Positions 8,520-17,940 of a DNA stretch of 64,000 nucleotides are shown piece after piece. This stretch comes from Hungatella sp. Lineage in GTDB: Bacteria > Bacillota > Clostridia > Lachnospirales > Lachnospiraceae. The position numbers were made by a program, and so were the translations under genes. The notes beneath the pieces are model-generated. The model saw only the letters and a list, made by a program, of their open reading frames with translations, did no database searches and was not told where the DNA came from. Location: NCBI GenBank assembly GCA_009712635.1, contig WASS01000015.1:434001-498000 (forward strand). The letters run 5' to 3'. Within the stretch, counting starts at the first letter, position 1. Every line of letters starts with the position of its first letter.

Positions 8520-10097
8520 CTATTTCCCGGTATCCTGCTGATACAGCTGATTGATTTCTTCGATCAGTCTGTCACCGCCTCTGTCTAACCACTGTTTGGC
8601 AGCTGCGTCAAGACCCGCTTCATCTATCTGTCCGCAGATATACTGGGTTCTTGCATCATCAATAATCTGTTCGATATCCGTGCCTACTTCTGCATTGACA
8701 CCGGAATTAGCAAGATAACCAAGTGCCGGATTAAAGACTGCAACCTTTTTATTTTCTGCATAAGCCTTATCCTGGGCAATGGTTGGCTCTGTCTTTTCCA
8801 GAACCGGTTCAGTCGAAGCAAGGTTTGGAATATAGCAGATGGTCTGATTTAATCCGGTATGCGGAGTCTGCTGAACTTCCAGATCATTTCTCACCACTAC
8901 TTTACCATCCTTTAAGTCATAAGTTACACCTTCAAGACCATAATCAGCCAGCACAAGCATTTCATTGTCGCACATCTTATCCAGGAAATGGAGGCAGTTT
9001 TTCACATCTTCTTCTGTTTTTGCACCTGCCTTGGTGATCAGATAATAACCGTTAAAGCCGCTGGTTGCCAGTGTTTTTCCGTTAATCGGCCCTACCATGG
9101 TCATAGTGGCTGTCTTGGACGGATCTGTTACTGATTTTATATCACTTTGAATATAGTAGTTCCAGATTCTTTTTGCACTGTCCATAACATCTACGAATGC
9201 ACCGGCTTCTCCCTTTTTAAGAGCATCCCCAAATGTACCGGAATCCACAGTTGCCCAGTCTTTTCGGATCAGACCATCATCATATATCTTCTTGACCCAG
9301 GTTAAGGCTTCTTTGTATTCTTTTGTCTGATGAACAGGAATCAGCTTTCCATCCTGCACCACCCACTCATTACCGGTTCCAAACCAGGACTGTATAATGT
9401 CAATTGGTCCTACATATTTGGTCATTTCCAGCCCGTATGTATCATCCTTTCCATTGCCATCTGGATCTTCGTAGGTGAATTTATAAAGCATGTTATAAAC
9501 ATCTTCCACTGTTTTAGGTGCCTGGGTAATGCCAACTGCTTCTGCCCAGTCGGTGCGGTAAGAAAATCCAAATCTTCCGATTTCTCTTGCACGGTAAAGT
9601 CCGATGACTTTTCCATCCACTGTCATGGATTTTAACACCTGGGGATCCGCCTTTGATAAATTGGGGTAGCTTGCACTGTCCTTAATAAATTCGCTTAAAT
9701 CCCAGAACGCACCTTTCTTTGCTGCATCAACCACGTTAGCTGACAAATCTCCTTTTCCAGTGATAATCATAGGCATATTGTCTTTGTCCATGAGCACCAG
9801 ACCCAGCTTTTCATTATAGGTGTCGTTTGCCTCCCAACGGAAATCCACATTGGTATTGGTATAATCCTCAAACTTTTTAATTACTTCATCGGAATGATCA
9901 TTTTTCAGCTCAGTTCCATAAAACTGGGTAACCATCATGGAAATAGATGCTTTTCCTTCTCCCTCTTTCGCCGTTCCTGATTCTTTTGACTCTCCTGCCG
10001 TCTGACTGGTTGTTTTGGAACTGCACCCTGCCATGGACAACGCCATTGTACCGGCAAGGGTCACTGCCATTGCCTTTTTCCATACCTGTTTCATCAT
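8520..10097 (-). CDS. lplA: Oligosaccharide-binding lipoprotein, LplA-like (ABC importer)
   Basis: A 525-residue extracellular solute-binding lipoprotein of the CUT1 class. The N-terminus has a lysine-rich start, a hydrophobic stretch and a lipobox SMAGC around residue 25, so the mature protein is anchored to the outer face of the membrane. The length and the mixed motifs match the large LplA/YesO-type binding proteins used for pectin oligosaccharides. AAGGAG lies before the ATG. It is the third gene of the importer set (lplB, lplC, lplA), and a strong hairpin follows. The likely ligand is an unsaturated or intact rhamnogalacturonan oligosaccharide, inferred from the neighbouring enzymes. Confidence 0.88.
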   Translation of the reverse strand: MMKQVWKKAMAVTLAGTMALSMAGCSSKTTSQTAGESKESGTAKEGEGKASISMMVTQFYGTELKNDHSDEVIKKFEDYTNTNVDFRWEANDTYNEKLGLVLMDKDNMPMIITGKGDLSANVVDAAKKGAFWDLSEFIKDSASYPNLSKADPQVLKSMTVDGKVIGLYRAREIGRFGFSYRTDWAEAVGITQAPKTVEDVYNMLYKFTYEDPDGNGKDDTYGLEMTKYVGPIDIIQSWFGTGNEWVVQDGKLIPVHQTKEYKEALTWVKKIYDDGLIRKDWATVDSGTFGDALKKGEAGAFVDVMDSAKRIWNYYIQSDIKSVTDPSKTATMTMVGPINGKTLATSGFNGYYLITKAGAKTEEDVKNCLHFLDKMCDNEMLVLADYGLEGVTYDLKDGKVVVRNDLEVQQTPHTGLNQTICYIPNLASTEPVLEKTEPTIAQDKAYAENKKVAVFNPALGYLANSGVNAEVGTDIEQIIDDARTQYICGQIDEAGLDAAAKQWLDRGGDRLIEEINQLYQQDTGK

Positions 10098-10122
10098 AAC
10101 ACTTCTCCTTTTAAACTTTTAT

Positions 10123-11025
10123 TTATCCTTTTACAGAGCCAACCATAACGCCCTGCGTAAAGTACTTTTGAACAAATGGGTAAATACATAAAATGGGAAT
10201 GGTGGCAACTACGGTTGTTGCCATCTTCACCGCTTTCTGAGGCGGCATTCCAAAGGCTCCCCAATCGAAACTGCTTTCATTAGCCACCTTGGAAGTGAGG
10301 AATATAATCCTCCTTAACACAATCTGAATTACTTCCTTTGAGCTGTCTGAAATGTACATCATTGCATTGAAATAAGAATTCCAGTGGGTAACTGCATAAA
10401 ACAGGGCAACACTGGCAAGAACCGGTTTGGATAAAGGAAGAATGATTTTGACAAAGATCTCCCCATCATTGCAGCCATCCATTCTGGCCGCCTCCTCAAG
10501 CTCAGATGGTAATCCCTGAAAGTAGTTTTTAATAATAAGCATATTAAAGGGATTAATTGCTCCCGGAAGCCACAGCGCCCAAAAAGAATTTTTCAAATGG
10601 AGAACATTTGCCACCAGCATATAGGAGGGAACCATTCCTCCGGTAAAAAGCATAGTGATGATAACCAAATTTGTAAAGAACGTTCTTCCCTTAAAATAAG
10701 GTCTGGACAATGGATACGCCAGTGTTGCCGACAGGGTCATATTAATGATTACTCCCACTGTTGTTACGAATACAGAGTTTATAATACCTTTCACAGCATC
10801 GCCGGTTTTAAATATATACTGGTAAGCATTAAGGGAAAGGGTGTGAGGAAATACGAAAAATGCCCGTTCTGTCAGTTCCCGTTCCGTAGCAAAAGATCCT
10901 GCCACTATGTATACAAAAGGAAGCAGGGTAGCCAATGCAAATCCACCTACCACGATGTAGATGATCACCTGAACCAGCTGGTCTCCCGGACTTCGTTTAA
11001 TTTTGATTGTTTTTGTGTTTGCCAT
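10123..11025 (-). CDS. lplC: ABC sugar permease, LplC-like
   Basis: A 300-residue membrane permease of the MalG type with six predicted helices. The EAA loop that docks on the ATPase is visible as EAARMDGCNDGEIFVKIILP in the middle of the protein. It pairs with LplB to form the membrane channel for the sugar captured by LplA. GGGGAGG precedes the ATG. It is 15 bases downstream of lplB and 25 bases upstream of lplA, a tight operon. No ATPase gene is present in the window, so it presumably uses a shared MsmX-type ATPase encoded elsewhere, as the Bacillus pectin importers do. Confidence 0.9.
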   Translation of the reverse strand: MANTKTIKIKRSPGDQLVQVIIYIVVGGFALATLLPFVYIVAGSFATERELTERAFFVFPHTLSLNAYQYIFKTGDAVKGIINSVFVTTVGVIINMTLSATLAYPLSRPYFKGRTFFTNLVIITMLFTGGMVPSYMLVANVLHLKNSFWALWLPGAINPFNMLIIKNYFQGLPSELEEAARMDGCNDGEIFVKIILPLSKPVLASVALFYAVTHWNSYFNAMMYISDSSKEVIQIVLRRIIFLTSKVANESSFDWGAFGMPPQKAVKMATTVVATIPILCIYPFVQKYFTQGVMVGSVKG

Positions 11026-11040
11026 CTTATGGTCCTCCCC

Positions 11041-12009
11041 TTAATAGAATCCTGATTCCCCAAACAGCTTTGCCAGCTTATTTGCTCCAAGTACCATGAT
11101 CATACACACAATGGATTTAAACATGCCTGCTGCCGTTGCCATGGAATAGTTGCCATTTACAACACCCTTTGTGTAGATGTAAGTATCAAATACATCGGAT
11201 ACGGCACGATTCATGGAATTCTGCATCAGGAAAATCTGTTCGTAGCCGGTATTTAAAATAGTTCCAACCTTTAAGATCAGCATAATTACAATGGTGGAGC
11301 GAATGGCAGGAAGGGTAATGTGCCACATTTTCTGCCACCGGTTTGCGCCGTCCACTTCAGCCGCTTCATAAAGCTGTACATCAACGCCGGATAAGGCAGC
11401 CAGAAATATGATCGTTCCATATCCTGTTTCCTTCCACATATTCTGACCTACGATCATTGAGACAAAAAGTTTTGGATTGGACATGATATCCGGGGCATGA
11501 CTCTTGCCAAATATTCCAATGAGCCAGTGATAAACCAGACCGTCGGTTGTGCTGAACAGCTGGGCAGTTAACGCCGCAACAATCACCATAGAAATAAAAT
11601 GGGGAATGTAAACCATTGTCTGAGCCGCTTTTTTAAATGCCATATTCTTGATTTCATTTAATAAAAGTGCAAGAAGAATGGGCGCTGGAAAATAAAAAAT
11701 CAGGCTGGCTATGGAAATAGAAAGCGTATTGGTTAAGATACGAATAAAATCCGGCCCGGTAAAAAATTTCTTAAAGACTGCCAATCCCACAAACGGACTG
11801 TGAAAAAATGCCCCCAGCATGGTGTCTCCGTTATAAGGGCTGAAATCCTGGAATGCCATAATAAGTCCACCCATGGGCAGATAATGAAAAACCAGCAGAT
11901 AGATAACTCCCGGAATAATCATTAGATACAGCCACTTATGAGAGCGGTATGCCTGCTTAAGGGATCCACCCCTTTTTTGCGGAACGAAACGTTCTGCTTT
12001 CTGACTCAT
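11041..12009 (-). CDS. lplB: ABC sugar permease, LplB-like
   Basis: A 322-residue MalF-type permease, first gene of the importer and enzyme operon. It starts with a short basic cytoplasmic tail (PQKRGGSLKQAYRSH) typical of LplB/YtcP/YesP proteins, then six membrane segments. The EAA motif is visible as EAAEVDGANRWQKMWHITLP. A GGAGGAG ribosome binding site lies just before the ATG. The 205-base gap upstream holds the terminator of the regulator gene and a 10-bp dyad at 12103, and it should contain the operon promoter. It works with LplC and LplA to import pectin oligosaccharides. Confidence 0.9.
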   Translation of the reverse strand: MSQKAERFVPQKRGGSLKQAYRSHKWLYLMIIPGVIYLLVFHYLPMGGLIMAFQDFSPYNGDTMLGAFFHSPFVGLAVFKKFFTGPDFIRILTNTLSISIASLIFYFPAPILLALLLNEIKNMAFKKAAQTMVYIPHFISMVIVAALTAQLFSTTDGLVYHWLIGIFGKSHAPDIMSNPKLFVSMIVGQNMWKETGYGTIIFLAALSGVDVQLYEAAEVDGANRWQKMWHITLPAIRSTIVIMLILKVGTILNTGYEQIFLMQNSMNRAVSDVFDTYIYTKGVVNGNYSMATAAGMFKSIVCMIMVLGANKLAKLFGESGFY

Positions 12010-12102
12010 TGTCTCTCCTCCTCAATATTACGGGGATTGTCTTATGAAATTTGCTCCCCTGTTGTGAGGCTATCCTACACCAGGTATCTGCATTTGTAAA
12101 TA

Positions 12103-12126
12103 ATCATAATCAAACCTGATTATGAT
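12103..12126. promoter_or_regulatory. Perfect dyad upstream of the lplB operon, candidate operator
   Basis: ATCATAATCA and TGATTATGAT form a perfect 10-bp inverted repeat around the 4-base centre AACC, about 95 bases upstream of the lplB start and next to the regulator terminator. There is no T-run, so it is not a terminator itself. The position fits a control site of the importer operon. The bound protein is unknown; the YesS-like regulator next door is one option, though AraC-family proteins more often bind direct repeats. Confidence 0.5.
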
Positions 12127-12127
12127 C

Positions 12128-12176
12128 AAAAAAAAGCCCTGGATCCCCTTATAATATAAGGAGTTTCCAAGGCTTG
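12128..12176 (-). terminator. Terminator after the YesS-like regulator gene
   Basis: On the minus strand a long, slightly imperfect stem (AAGCC...GGCTT ends with an inner TCCTTAT/ATAAGG pair) is followed by a run of eight T residues. It separates the yesU-yesS unit from the importer operon, so lplB must have its own promoter. Confidence 0.85.
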
Positions 12177-12214
12177 GCCTTTAGAATTATCATTTTGTTT
12201 CCATCTGATTTTTC

Positions 12215-14434
12215 CTATTCCCGATGCTCTTTGCGAAAAGCCAGAGGGGTAATTCCTACCTGGGTTTTAAAAAAACGAATAAAATTCTGTACATTATTGT
12301 AATTTAATCTGGCTGAAATTTCAGCGATGGGATCCTGGGTGGTTAAAAGCATATATTTTGCTATCTTCAGTTTTTCTTCGTTGACCATGTCCGTAAATGA
12401 CATTCCCTTTTCCCGCTTTAATACCCGGCTGATATAATTGGGATGATAGCTTAAGGCGTCGGCACACTCATTCAGGGTAATATTGCCGCTGCTGGTTTTA
12501 ATCATGGCTGTAACCTGTTTTGCAATATCGCAGGAATTTAATTGCCGGTAATTGTTAAGGGCCTCCATCACCGGATTGAGAATTTCCGTAAACAGATAGG
12601 TGAATAGTTCCTTTTTTCCGTAAATTCTTGATGCCTTGGTTAAGACATCGTACTGCTCACTGTCAAAAATATCAGAAAGGGGCATGGAGACCTTTGCCGG
12701 AATATCAAGGATGGCTGTCAAAAGCCGGGTCACATAATAGGTTCGTTCCATGCCGGAAGCCCCTTTGATTTCAAGCCTTTCCAGGATCAGATCAAGCAGA
12801 CGCCTGGCTTCTTCCTCATTGCAGCTTTCCACAGCATGAATCAACTCATCCTCCACAATTCTGTCATAAACATTCCCAGCCGGATCCATAAGAGAATAAT
12901 CATCATAAAGAACCAGGGAAGGACCATTTTCATTCCGGTCATGATTTTTGCTGTGTAGTGCTTCCGAACATTCGTCATACGCTCTTCTGGCATGAGTCAG
13001 TTTATGGAAGGTCCGGCTGATTCCAAAGGCTGTGGGATATCCGTATGCCTCCATGATATAATCCTTCATCTGCTTATACACCAGCGCAGTCTTATGATCC
13101 TCTTCTATATCATCGTTTTCTCCAATCATAAATAACAGAGTATGTTCATAGATTACGGGAGCTACAAAGAATGCTTCCTTCACTTCTAAAGGAAGGCCAA
13201 GCAGGATCTTTCTGTTCAGTTCATCCTGCTCCTCCTGTGTCAGCTTCTTTTCTTTTTCATCAAACTTACAGGATAATCCGATCATGCGGTAGGAGTGAAA
13301 CGCCTCCATGCCATATTTTTTCATGGTATCCTGAATCCTGTCCATATTCAGCTCGCCCTTTACAAGGTTAGACACAAACAGCTCCCTGATCTGCACATTC
13401 TGATCATCCACAAATCTCTGAAGCTTCAAAAGAGGTTCCGAAAAAACAGAAGCAGCAAATCGTAAAAGAACCAGGATCACTCCAAAAGCGGCAATCACTG
13501 CCACAGAAGCAAACACAAATACAATACCGCCCTGTTTCATCTTCTCCGTATCCATTCCAGTTATGTAAACAAGACCATTGCTGCCGGAACGGCTGACGCG
13601 ATAACGGTATTTTTTCCCTTTCGGAGATGAAAAAAATCCTCCGTCTGTCTTCTCACTCTTCCCCGATTTCAGAAAAGCGGCTGTAAAATCAGGATTGGTT
13701 TCCATTAAGACCTTTCCCTGACTTAACACAGTCACATCATAACCCATTTTTTGATATGGCTCAGTCAGAGTTCCAAGCTGCTTCATATTCAGCTGAACCG
13801 TGAGCAGGTAGACCAGTCCGGTACTGGCGTACTCTTCCTTTACAATGAGCAGTTCTCCTGATGTATCAATAAAACCGGATTCCTTCGCCCCTTCCTGATA
13901 GGGTCCCGATACATCGATCCGGTTCAGCCAGTAAAGAGATAAAGGAACTTCTTTCTGATCCTGTAAAAACAGGTCTGTCTCTCCCCTGTTTTTTAAATCG
14001 TTATAGTTATACATTCCAAACTTGCTGAGAACCCATCCTTCTTTTACATTAATAAAATTGTAAAAACCGATGTATTTGGATAAAAAGTAATTGCCCTGAA
14101 GCATGTTCTGGGCCTGCCTCACTTCTTTGTACTGGGAATAGGGAACATCCTTTTGATTGACCAGCCATTTGATGGAGGTGCTGCTTGTACTGTCCAGATA
14201 ATATTCTCTGACAGAGGAAAAAAGGTTCTCATACTCATTCGCCACACTATTGCAGTAAGATTCCAGCGCCTGTCTGCTTTTTTCTGTCTCTCCATTTACA
14301 TAGATGAAGTAAGAAACCAGTCCCATAACAATAAGTGGAACCGTTACCAGCAGAAGAAACTGGGTAAACAGGCGCTTTTCATATTTTCCGTCTTTTATGG
14401 CAAACAGTTTTTTGTTCTTTAAATCAGTTAACAT
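12215..14434 (-). CDS. yesS: Membrane-bound AraC-family regulator, YesS-like
   Basis: A 739-residue one-component regulator. A first membrane helix (about 22-48) and a second (about 303-328) bracket an extracellular Cache-like sensor domain. The C-terminal 100 residues form an AraC double helix-turn-helix, with NECADALSYHPNYISRVLK as the first recognition unit and NYNNVQNFIRFFKTQVGITP as the second. The architecture equals Bacillus YesS, which sits in the yes rhamnogalacturonan operon, so it probably senses an extracellular pectin signal and activates the importer operon. It overlaps the 3' end of the YesU-like gene by 7 bases, implying coupled translation, and is closed by a terminator. Confidence 0.85.
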   Translation of the reverse strand: MLTDLKNKKLFAIKDGKYEKRLFTQFLLLVTVPLIVMGLVSYFIYVNGETEKSRQALESYCNSVANEYENLFSSVREYYLDSTSSTSIKWLVNQKDVPYSQYKEVRQAQNMLQGNYFLSKYIGFYNFINVKEGWVLSKFGMYNYNDLKNRGETDLFLQDQKEVPLSLYWLNRIDVSGPYQEGAKESGFIDTSGELLIVKEEYASTGLVYLLTVQLNMKQLGTLTEPYQKMGYDVTVLSQGKVLMETNPDFTAAFLKSGKSEKTDGGFFSSPKGKKYRYRVSRSGSNGLVYITGMDTEKMKQGGIVFVFASVAVIAAFGVILVLLRFAASVFSEPLLKLQRFVDDQNVQIRELFVSNLVKGELNMDRIQDTMKKYGMEAFHSYRMIGLSCKFDEKEKKLTQEEQDELNRKILLGLPLEVKEAFFVAPVIYEHTLLFMIGENDDIEEDHKTALVYKQMKDYIMEAYGYPTAFGISRTFHKLTHARRAYDECSEALHSKNHDRNENGPSLVLYDDYSLMDPAGNVYDRIVEDELIHAVESCNEEEARRLLDLILERLEIKGASGMERTYYVTRLLTAILDIPAKVSMPLSDIFDSEQYDVLTKASRIYGKKELFTYLFTEILNPVMEALNNYRQLNSCDIAKQVTAMIKTSSGNITLNECADALSYHPNYISRVLKREKGMSFTDMVNEEKLKIAKYMLLTTQDPIAEISARLNYNNVQNFIRFFKTQVGITPLAFRKEHRE

Positions 14435-15126
14435 AATTCAAAGACTTTCAGATTTCTGTAATCAGCAGTCAGCGGGGCCAGCTGACGGAATCCAATTTTT
14501 CCGCCTTTTAACGGCTTTCCAAAAAATTCTAACTCATCATTATATTCAAACACGGTCATATCATTAATGGAAAATCGAATATCTCCATGATATTTACGTA
14601 TGGTTATCCGGTAAAAATCCAGTGCATCTGCTGCACCTGGCAAAGGATCTGCCCCTTGTGCCACCAGGTGAAAGCCATGGCTTTTTCTTAAATTGCAGGT
14701 ATGAAACGCTCTCTCATCCGGCTCTTTCCTGCGGAAATAAGATACGTGGAATGCATTGATGTCACCGCTGTGATACTGGGGGTACTCTCCCGTTCGTTCT
14801 GCCAGAGAGGGGTCAAATAAATCTTCCCCGTTCCGCCCTTTCGCAGCAAAAAACAAAATGCAAAGCCCCTGATCCGTAACCGGCTTAAATTCCCATGTAA
14901 TTTTAACATTTTCAGGAAATTCTTTCGGACACCACAAAACGTAATTGGCTTTTTGTCCTAATTCCTCATCAAGACTGTTTTTTAAACGCATACTGCCTTC
15001 TTCAAAACTTATTGATGCATTTCCTTCTACCACAAAGTCTTTTATATCTTCCGGTCTGGTAAGGGGATTGTCGTAAATTAACCTTTCTTCAATCAGTTGA
15101 ACGTAACCCGTCGTTTCTTTCTTCAT
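14428..15126 (-). CDS. yesU: YesU-like protein (DUF1961)
   Basis: A 232-residue protein of the DUF1961 family typified by Bacillus YesU, a beta-sandwich protein of unknown activity encoded in rhamnogalacturonan operons. Features seen are alternating beta strands, no signal peptide and a jelly-roll-like pattern rich in aromatic residues (for example NAFHVSYFRRK). The ATG at 15126 is chosen because GGAGGG lies 6 bases upstream; longer versions would begin with a basic leader lacking a site. It is the first gene of a two-gene unit with the YesS-like regulator. It may bind or modify pectin fragments, but no catalytic residues can be assigned from the sequence. Confidence 0.8.
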   Translation of the reverse strand: MKKETTGYVQLIEERLIYDNPLTRPEDIKDFVVEGNASISFEEGSMRLKNSLDEELGQKANYVLWCPKEFPENVKITWEFKPVTDQGLCILFFAAKGRNGEDLFDPSLAERTGEYPQYHSGDINAFHVSYFRRKEPDERAFHTCNLRKSHGFHLVAQGADPLPGAADALDFYRITIRKYHGDIRFSINDMTVFEYNDELEFFGKPLKGGKIGFRQLAPLTADYRNLKVFELC

Positions 15127-15320
15127 GCGATTCCCTCCATAAACACCTTTCTCACGATACATAACCAGTTTATTATACAACCGCTTTCCATTATTCTCAA
15201 CTCGTTTTACCCTGCTGAATCTAAAATTTACATATCAAATATGTGAATCTCTTCTTTCCATATCTGGTCGAATATGGTAAACTGTGATACAGAGTTTTGT
15301 ACGAAAGGAGAATCGCATGC

Positions 15321-16652
15321 ATGCAGGTTCAGTACACCAAAGATATTAATAACGAGAGCATTCTAAGCATCATTCGCCGTTTCTGTAATTACATAGATCC
15401 ACGGCTTACAGAGCATGGTTCCCATGTATCTTACATTGTTTTCCAGATGCTCAGAGAGACTGATCGTTTTACAAAAGAAGAACTGAGAAACATCTGCTTT
15501 GTGGCTCAGCTTCATGATGTGGGAGCCTACAAGACAGAAGAGATCTCCCGAATGCTTCAGTTTGAAACAAAAGATGTCTGGGATCATTCTTTTTATGGAT
15601 ATCTTTTTATCCGTTACTTCTCTCCCTTAAAGGATTTCGCACCTGCAGTACTCCTGCACCATCTCAACTGGGATTTTTTGGAAAATCAAAATAATCTGGA
15701 TTCTTTGATGAAGGATTTAGGACAGCTGATCCATATAGCAGACCGGATCGATGTATTAATGTCTCTGCAGAATTGTTCCTGGGAGGAGACACTTTATTTA
15801 CTAAAAAAAGAACGAGGAACCGTTTATGCCCCTCACATCATAGAACTGGCAGAAAAACTTGATTTTAAAAAATCCATTGAAGAAGAATGGAAAGCGGACA
15901 GTCAGTTCAATCAGTTTCTTACCGGAATTCCACTGTCAGGAGAGGCAATTACGGATTATTTAAAAATGCTGGTTTTTATTATCGATTTCAGAAGCCACTA
16001 TACCGTCACCCACACCATCACTACCACAAGCATCAGCTACGAACTGGGAAAACTTCTTTCCTATCCGGAAGACCGCTTAAATATAATTCTCTGCGGCGCT
16101 CTGCTTCACGATCTGGGAAAAATCGCAGTCCCGGTTGAGATCCTTGAGTTCCCGGGAAAACTAAGCCACCAGGCTATGAATATCATGCGAAACCATGTGG
16201 ATTACACAAAAGAGATCTTTGGCGGAAGCATCGACGAAGCGGTGGAACGGATTGCTCTGCGCCACCATGAAAAGTTAAATGGTACCGGATATCCCAATGG
16301 ACTCTTTGCAAAAGACTTATCAAACGAGGAACGCCTGGTGGCTATCGCAGATATCATCAGTGCGCTTACGGGAACAAGAAGCTATAAGGACTCCTATCCT
16401 TTGGAAAAAATAACAACCATTCTGGAAAGCATGAAAAACGACCAACTTGTGGATCCGGATATTGTAACCATCGCAGTCACCAATCTGGACTCCATACTTG
16501 AAACAACAGCCATCCGCTGCAGGCCTATCCTTCGTATCTATGAAAAGCTGAAAAATGAATACCAGTATCTGCTGGGTCTTACAAGTGATGACGAAAAACT
16601 AAATTTCGCACTTTCTATAAAAAAGCAGGAAAAGGCTGCGTTGTGGCCATAA
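15321..16652 (+). CDS. HD-GYP domain protein with a second, N-terminal HD-like domain
   Basis: A 443-residue cytoplasmic protein. The C-terminal half is an HD-GYP domain, with LLHDLGKIAVP as the HD metal motif and HHEKLNGTGYP as the GYP signature, the family that hydrolyses cyclic di-GMP or related cyclic dinucleotides. The N-terminal half carries a related metal-binding set (AQLHDVGAYK, HHLNWD) in the same order, so the protein looks like a tandem HD arrangement. The second GYP signature is missing from the N-terminal half. AAAGGAG lies 10 bases before the ATG at 15321. It is monocistronic, divergent from yesU and convergent with tyrS. A GGDEF protein is present at 30757, so cyclic dinucleotide signalling is plausible. 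Confidence 0.85.
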   Translation: MQVQYTKDINNESILSIIRRFCNYIDPRLTEHGSHVSYIVFQMLRETDRFTKEELRNICFVAQLHDVGAYKTEEISRMLQFETKDVWDHSFYGYLFIRYFSPLKDFAPAVLLHHLNWDFLENQNNLDSLMKDLGQLIHIADRIDVLMSLQNCSWEETLYLLKKERGTVYAPHIIELAEKLDFKKSIEEEWKADSQFNQFLTGIPLSGEAITDYLKMLVFIIDFRSHYTVTHTITTTSISYELGKLLSYPEDRLNIILCGALLHDLGKIAVPVEILEFPGKLSHQAMNIMRNHVDYTKEIFGGSIDEAVERIALRHHEKLNGTGYPNGLFAKDLSNEERLVAIADIISALTGTRSYKDSYPLEKITTILESMKNDQLVDPDIVTIAVTNLDSILETTAIRCRPILRIYEKLKNEYQYLLGLTSDDEKLNFALSIKKQEKAALWP

Positions 16653-16684
16653 AAAGGGCTGTATCCATATGGATACAGCCCTTT
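16653..16684. terminator. Bidirectional terminator between HD-GYP gene and tyrS
   Basis: A perfect 14-bp stem (16653-16666 with 16671-16684) with the loop ATAT. T-rich tracts follow on both strands, the better one on the minus strand. It ends two convergent genes. Confidence 0.88.
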
Positions 16685-16703
16685 CTCTTATACTAATACA
16701 TCG

Positions 16704-17924
16704 TTATTTTGCAATCACTTTTACAAATTTCTTCTTTCCCCGACGCACAACAGCTCCGTCAGCCAGCTGTTCTCTGGTATAGGAAGCTTTTATATCATTC
16801 ACGGTCTCTCCCTCTACGGTAACTCCGCCCTGTTCCACATTCCGTCTTGCTTCTGAACGGGAAGGTGCCAGTCCGGATTTCTGGAGAATGGTCAGAATAT
16901 CAACACTGCCATCTGTAAAATCAACTTCGTCAAGCTCACATAACGGCATATTTTCTGCATTACCGCCTGTAAACAGCTCTCTAGCGCTCTTTTTCGCTTT
17001 CTCTGCCTCTTCTTCCCCATGTACCAGCTTGGTCAGCTCGTAAGCCAGAATTTCTTTTGCCTCGTTTAACTGGCTGCCTTCCCAGCTATCCATCTCATCG
17101 ATCTGGCTTAAAGGAAGGAAAGTGAGCATACGCAGACATTTTAATACATCAGCATCAGCAATATTTCTCCAGTACTGGAAGAAATCAAATGGAGAAGTCT
17201 TTTCCGGATCAAGCCACACAGCACCGGACTGGGTTTTTCCCATCTTTTTGCCTTCTGAGTTTAACAGCAGGGTGATGGTCATTGCATGGGCATCCTTGCC
17301 AAGCTTTCTGCGGATCAGTTCGGTACCTCCAAGCATGTTGCTCCACTGGTCATCACCGCCAAACTGCATATTGCAGCCATGGCGCTGGAACAGCTCGTAG
17401 AAATCGTAGCTCTGCATGATCATATAGTTAAATTCCAGAAAGCTTAATCCTTTTTCCATACGCTGTTTATAGCATTCTGCACTGAGCATCCGGTTTACTG
17501 AGAAATGAGGACCGATTTCCCGCAGGAATTCAACGTAGTTTAAGTCCATCAGCCAGTCCGCGTTGTTTACCATCATAGCCTTTCCTTCGGAAAAGTCAAT
17601 AAAACGGCTCATCTGAGTTTTAAAGCAATCACAGTTATGGGCAATGGTCTCCACAGTCATCATCTGACGCATGTCGCTTCTTCCGGAAGGATCGCCAACC
17701 ATAGCGGTTCCTCCGCCGATTAAAGCGATAGGTTTATTTCCTGCCTCCTGCAAACGTTTCATTAAACACAGAGCCATAAAATGTCCCACATGGAGACTGT
17801 CTGCTGTTGGGTCAAATCCAATATAAAATACTGCCTTTCCTTCATTGACCATTTTGCTGATCTCTTCTTCGTTGGTCACCTGGGCAATCAGCCCTCTGGC
17901 TTTCAGTTCTTCGTAGATTGTCAT
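16704..17924 (-). CDS. tyrS: Tyrosyl-tRNA synthetase
   Basis: A 406-residue class I aminoacyl-tRNA synthetase that charges tRNA-Tyr. The HIGH motif appears as HVGH within [11 protein letters not shown], and the KMSKS motif as KKMGKT. The binding-site stretch with [10 protein letters not shown] is typical of TyrRS. An S4 RNA-binding domain ends the protein (about 345-400). AAGGAG precedes the ATG. A T-box leader lies directly upstream, so expression should rise when uncharged tRNA-Tyr accumulates. Confidence 0.97.
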   Translation of the reverse strand: MTIYEELKARGLIAQVTNEEEISKMVNEGKAVFYIGFDPTADSLHVGHFMALCLMKRLQEAGNKPIALIGGGTAMVGDPSGRSDMRQMMTVETIAHNCDCFKTQMSRFIDFSEGKAMMVNNADWLMDLNYVEFLREIGPHFSVNRMLSAECYKQRMEKGLSFLEFNYMIMQSYDFYELFQRHGCNMQFGGDDQWSNMLGGTELIRRKLGKDAHAMTITLLLNSEGKKMGKTQSGAVWLDPEKTSPFDFFQYWRNIADADVLKCLRMLTFLPLSQIDEMDSWEGSQLNEAKEILAYELTKLVHGEEEAEKAKKSARELFTGGNAENMPLCELDEVDFTDGSVDILTILQKSGLAPSRSEARRNVEQGGVTVEGETVNDIKASYTREQLADGAVVRRGKKKFVKVIAK

Positions 17925-17940
17925 TCCAATTCTCCTTTAC

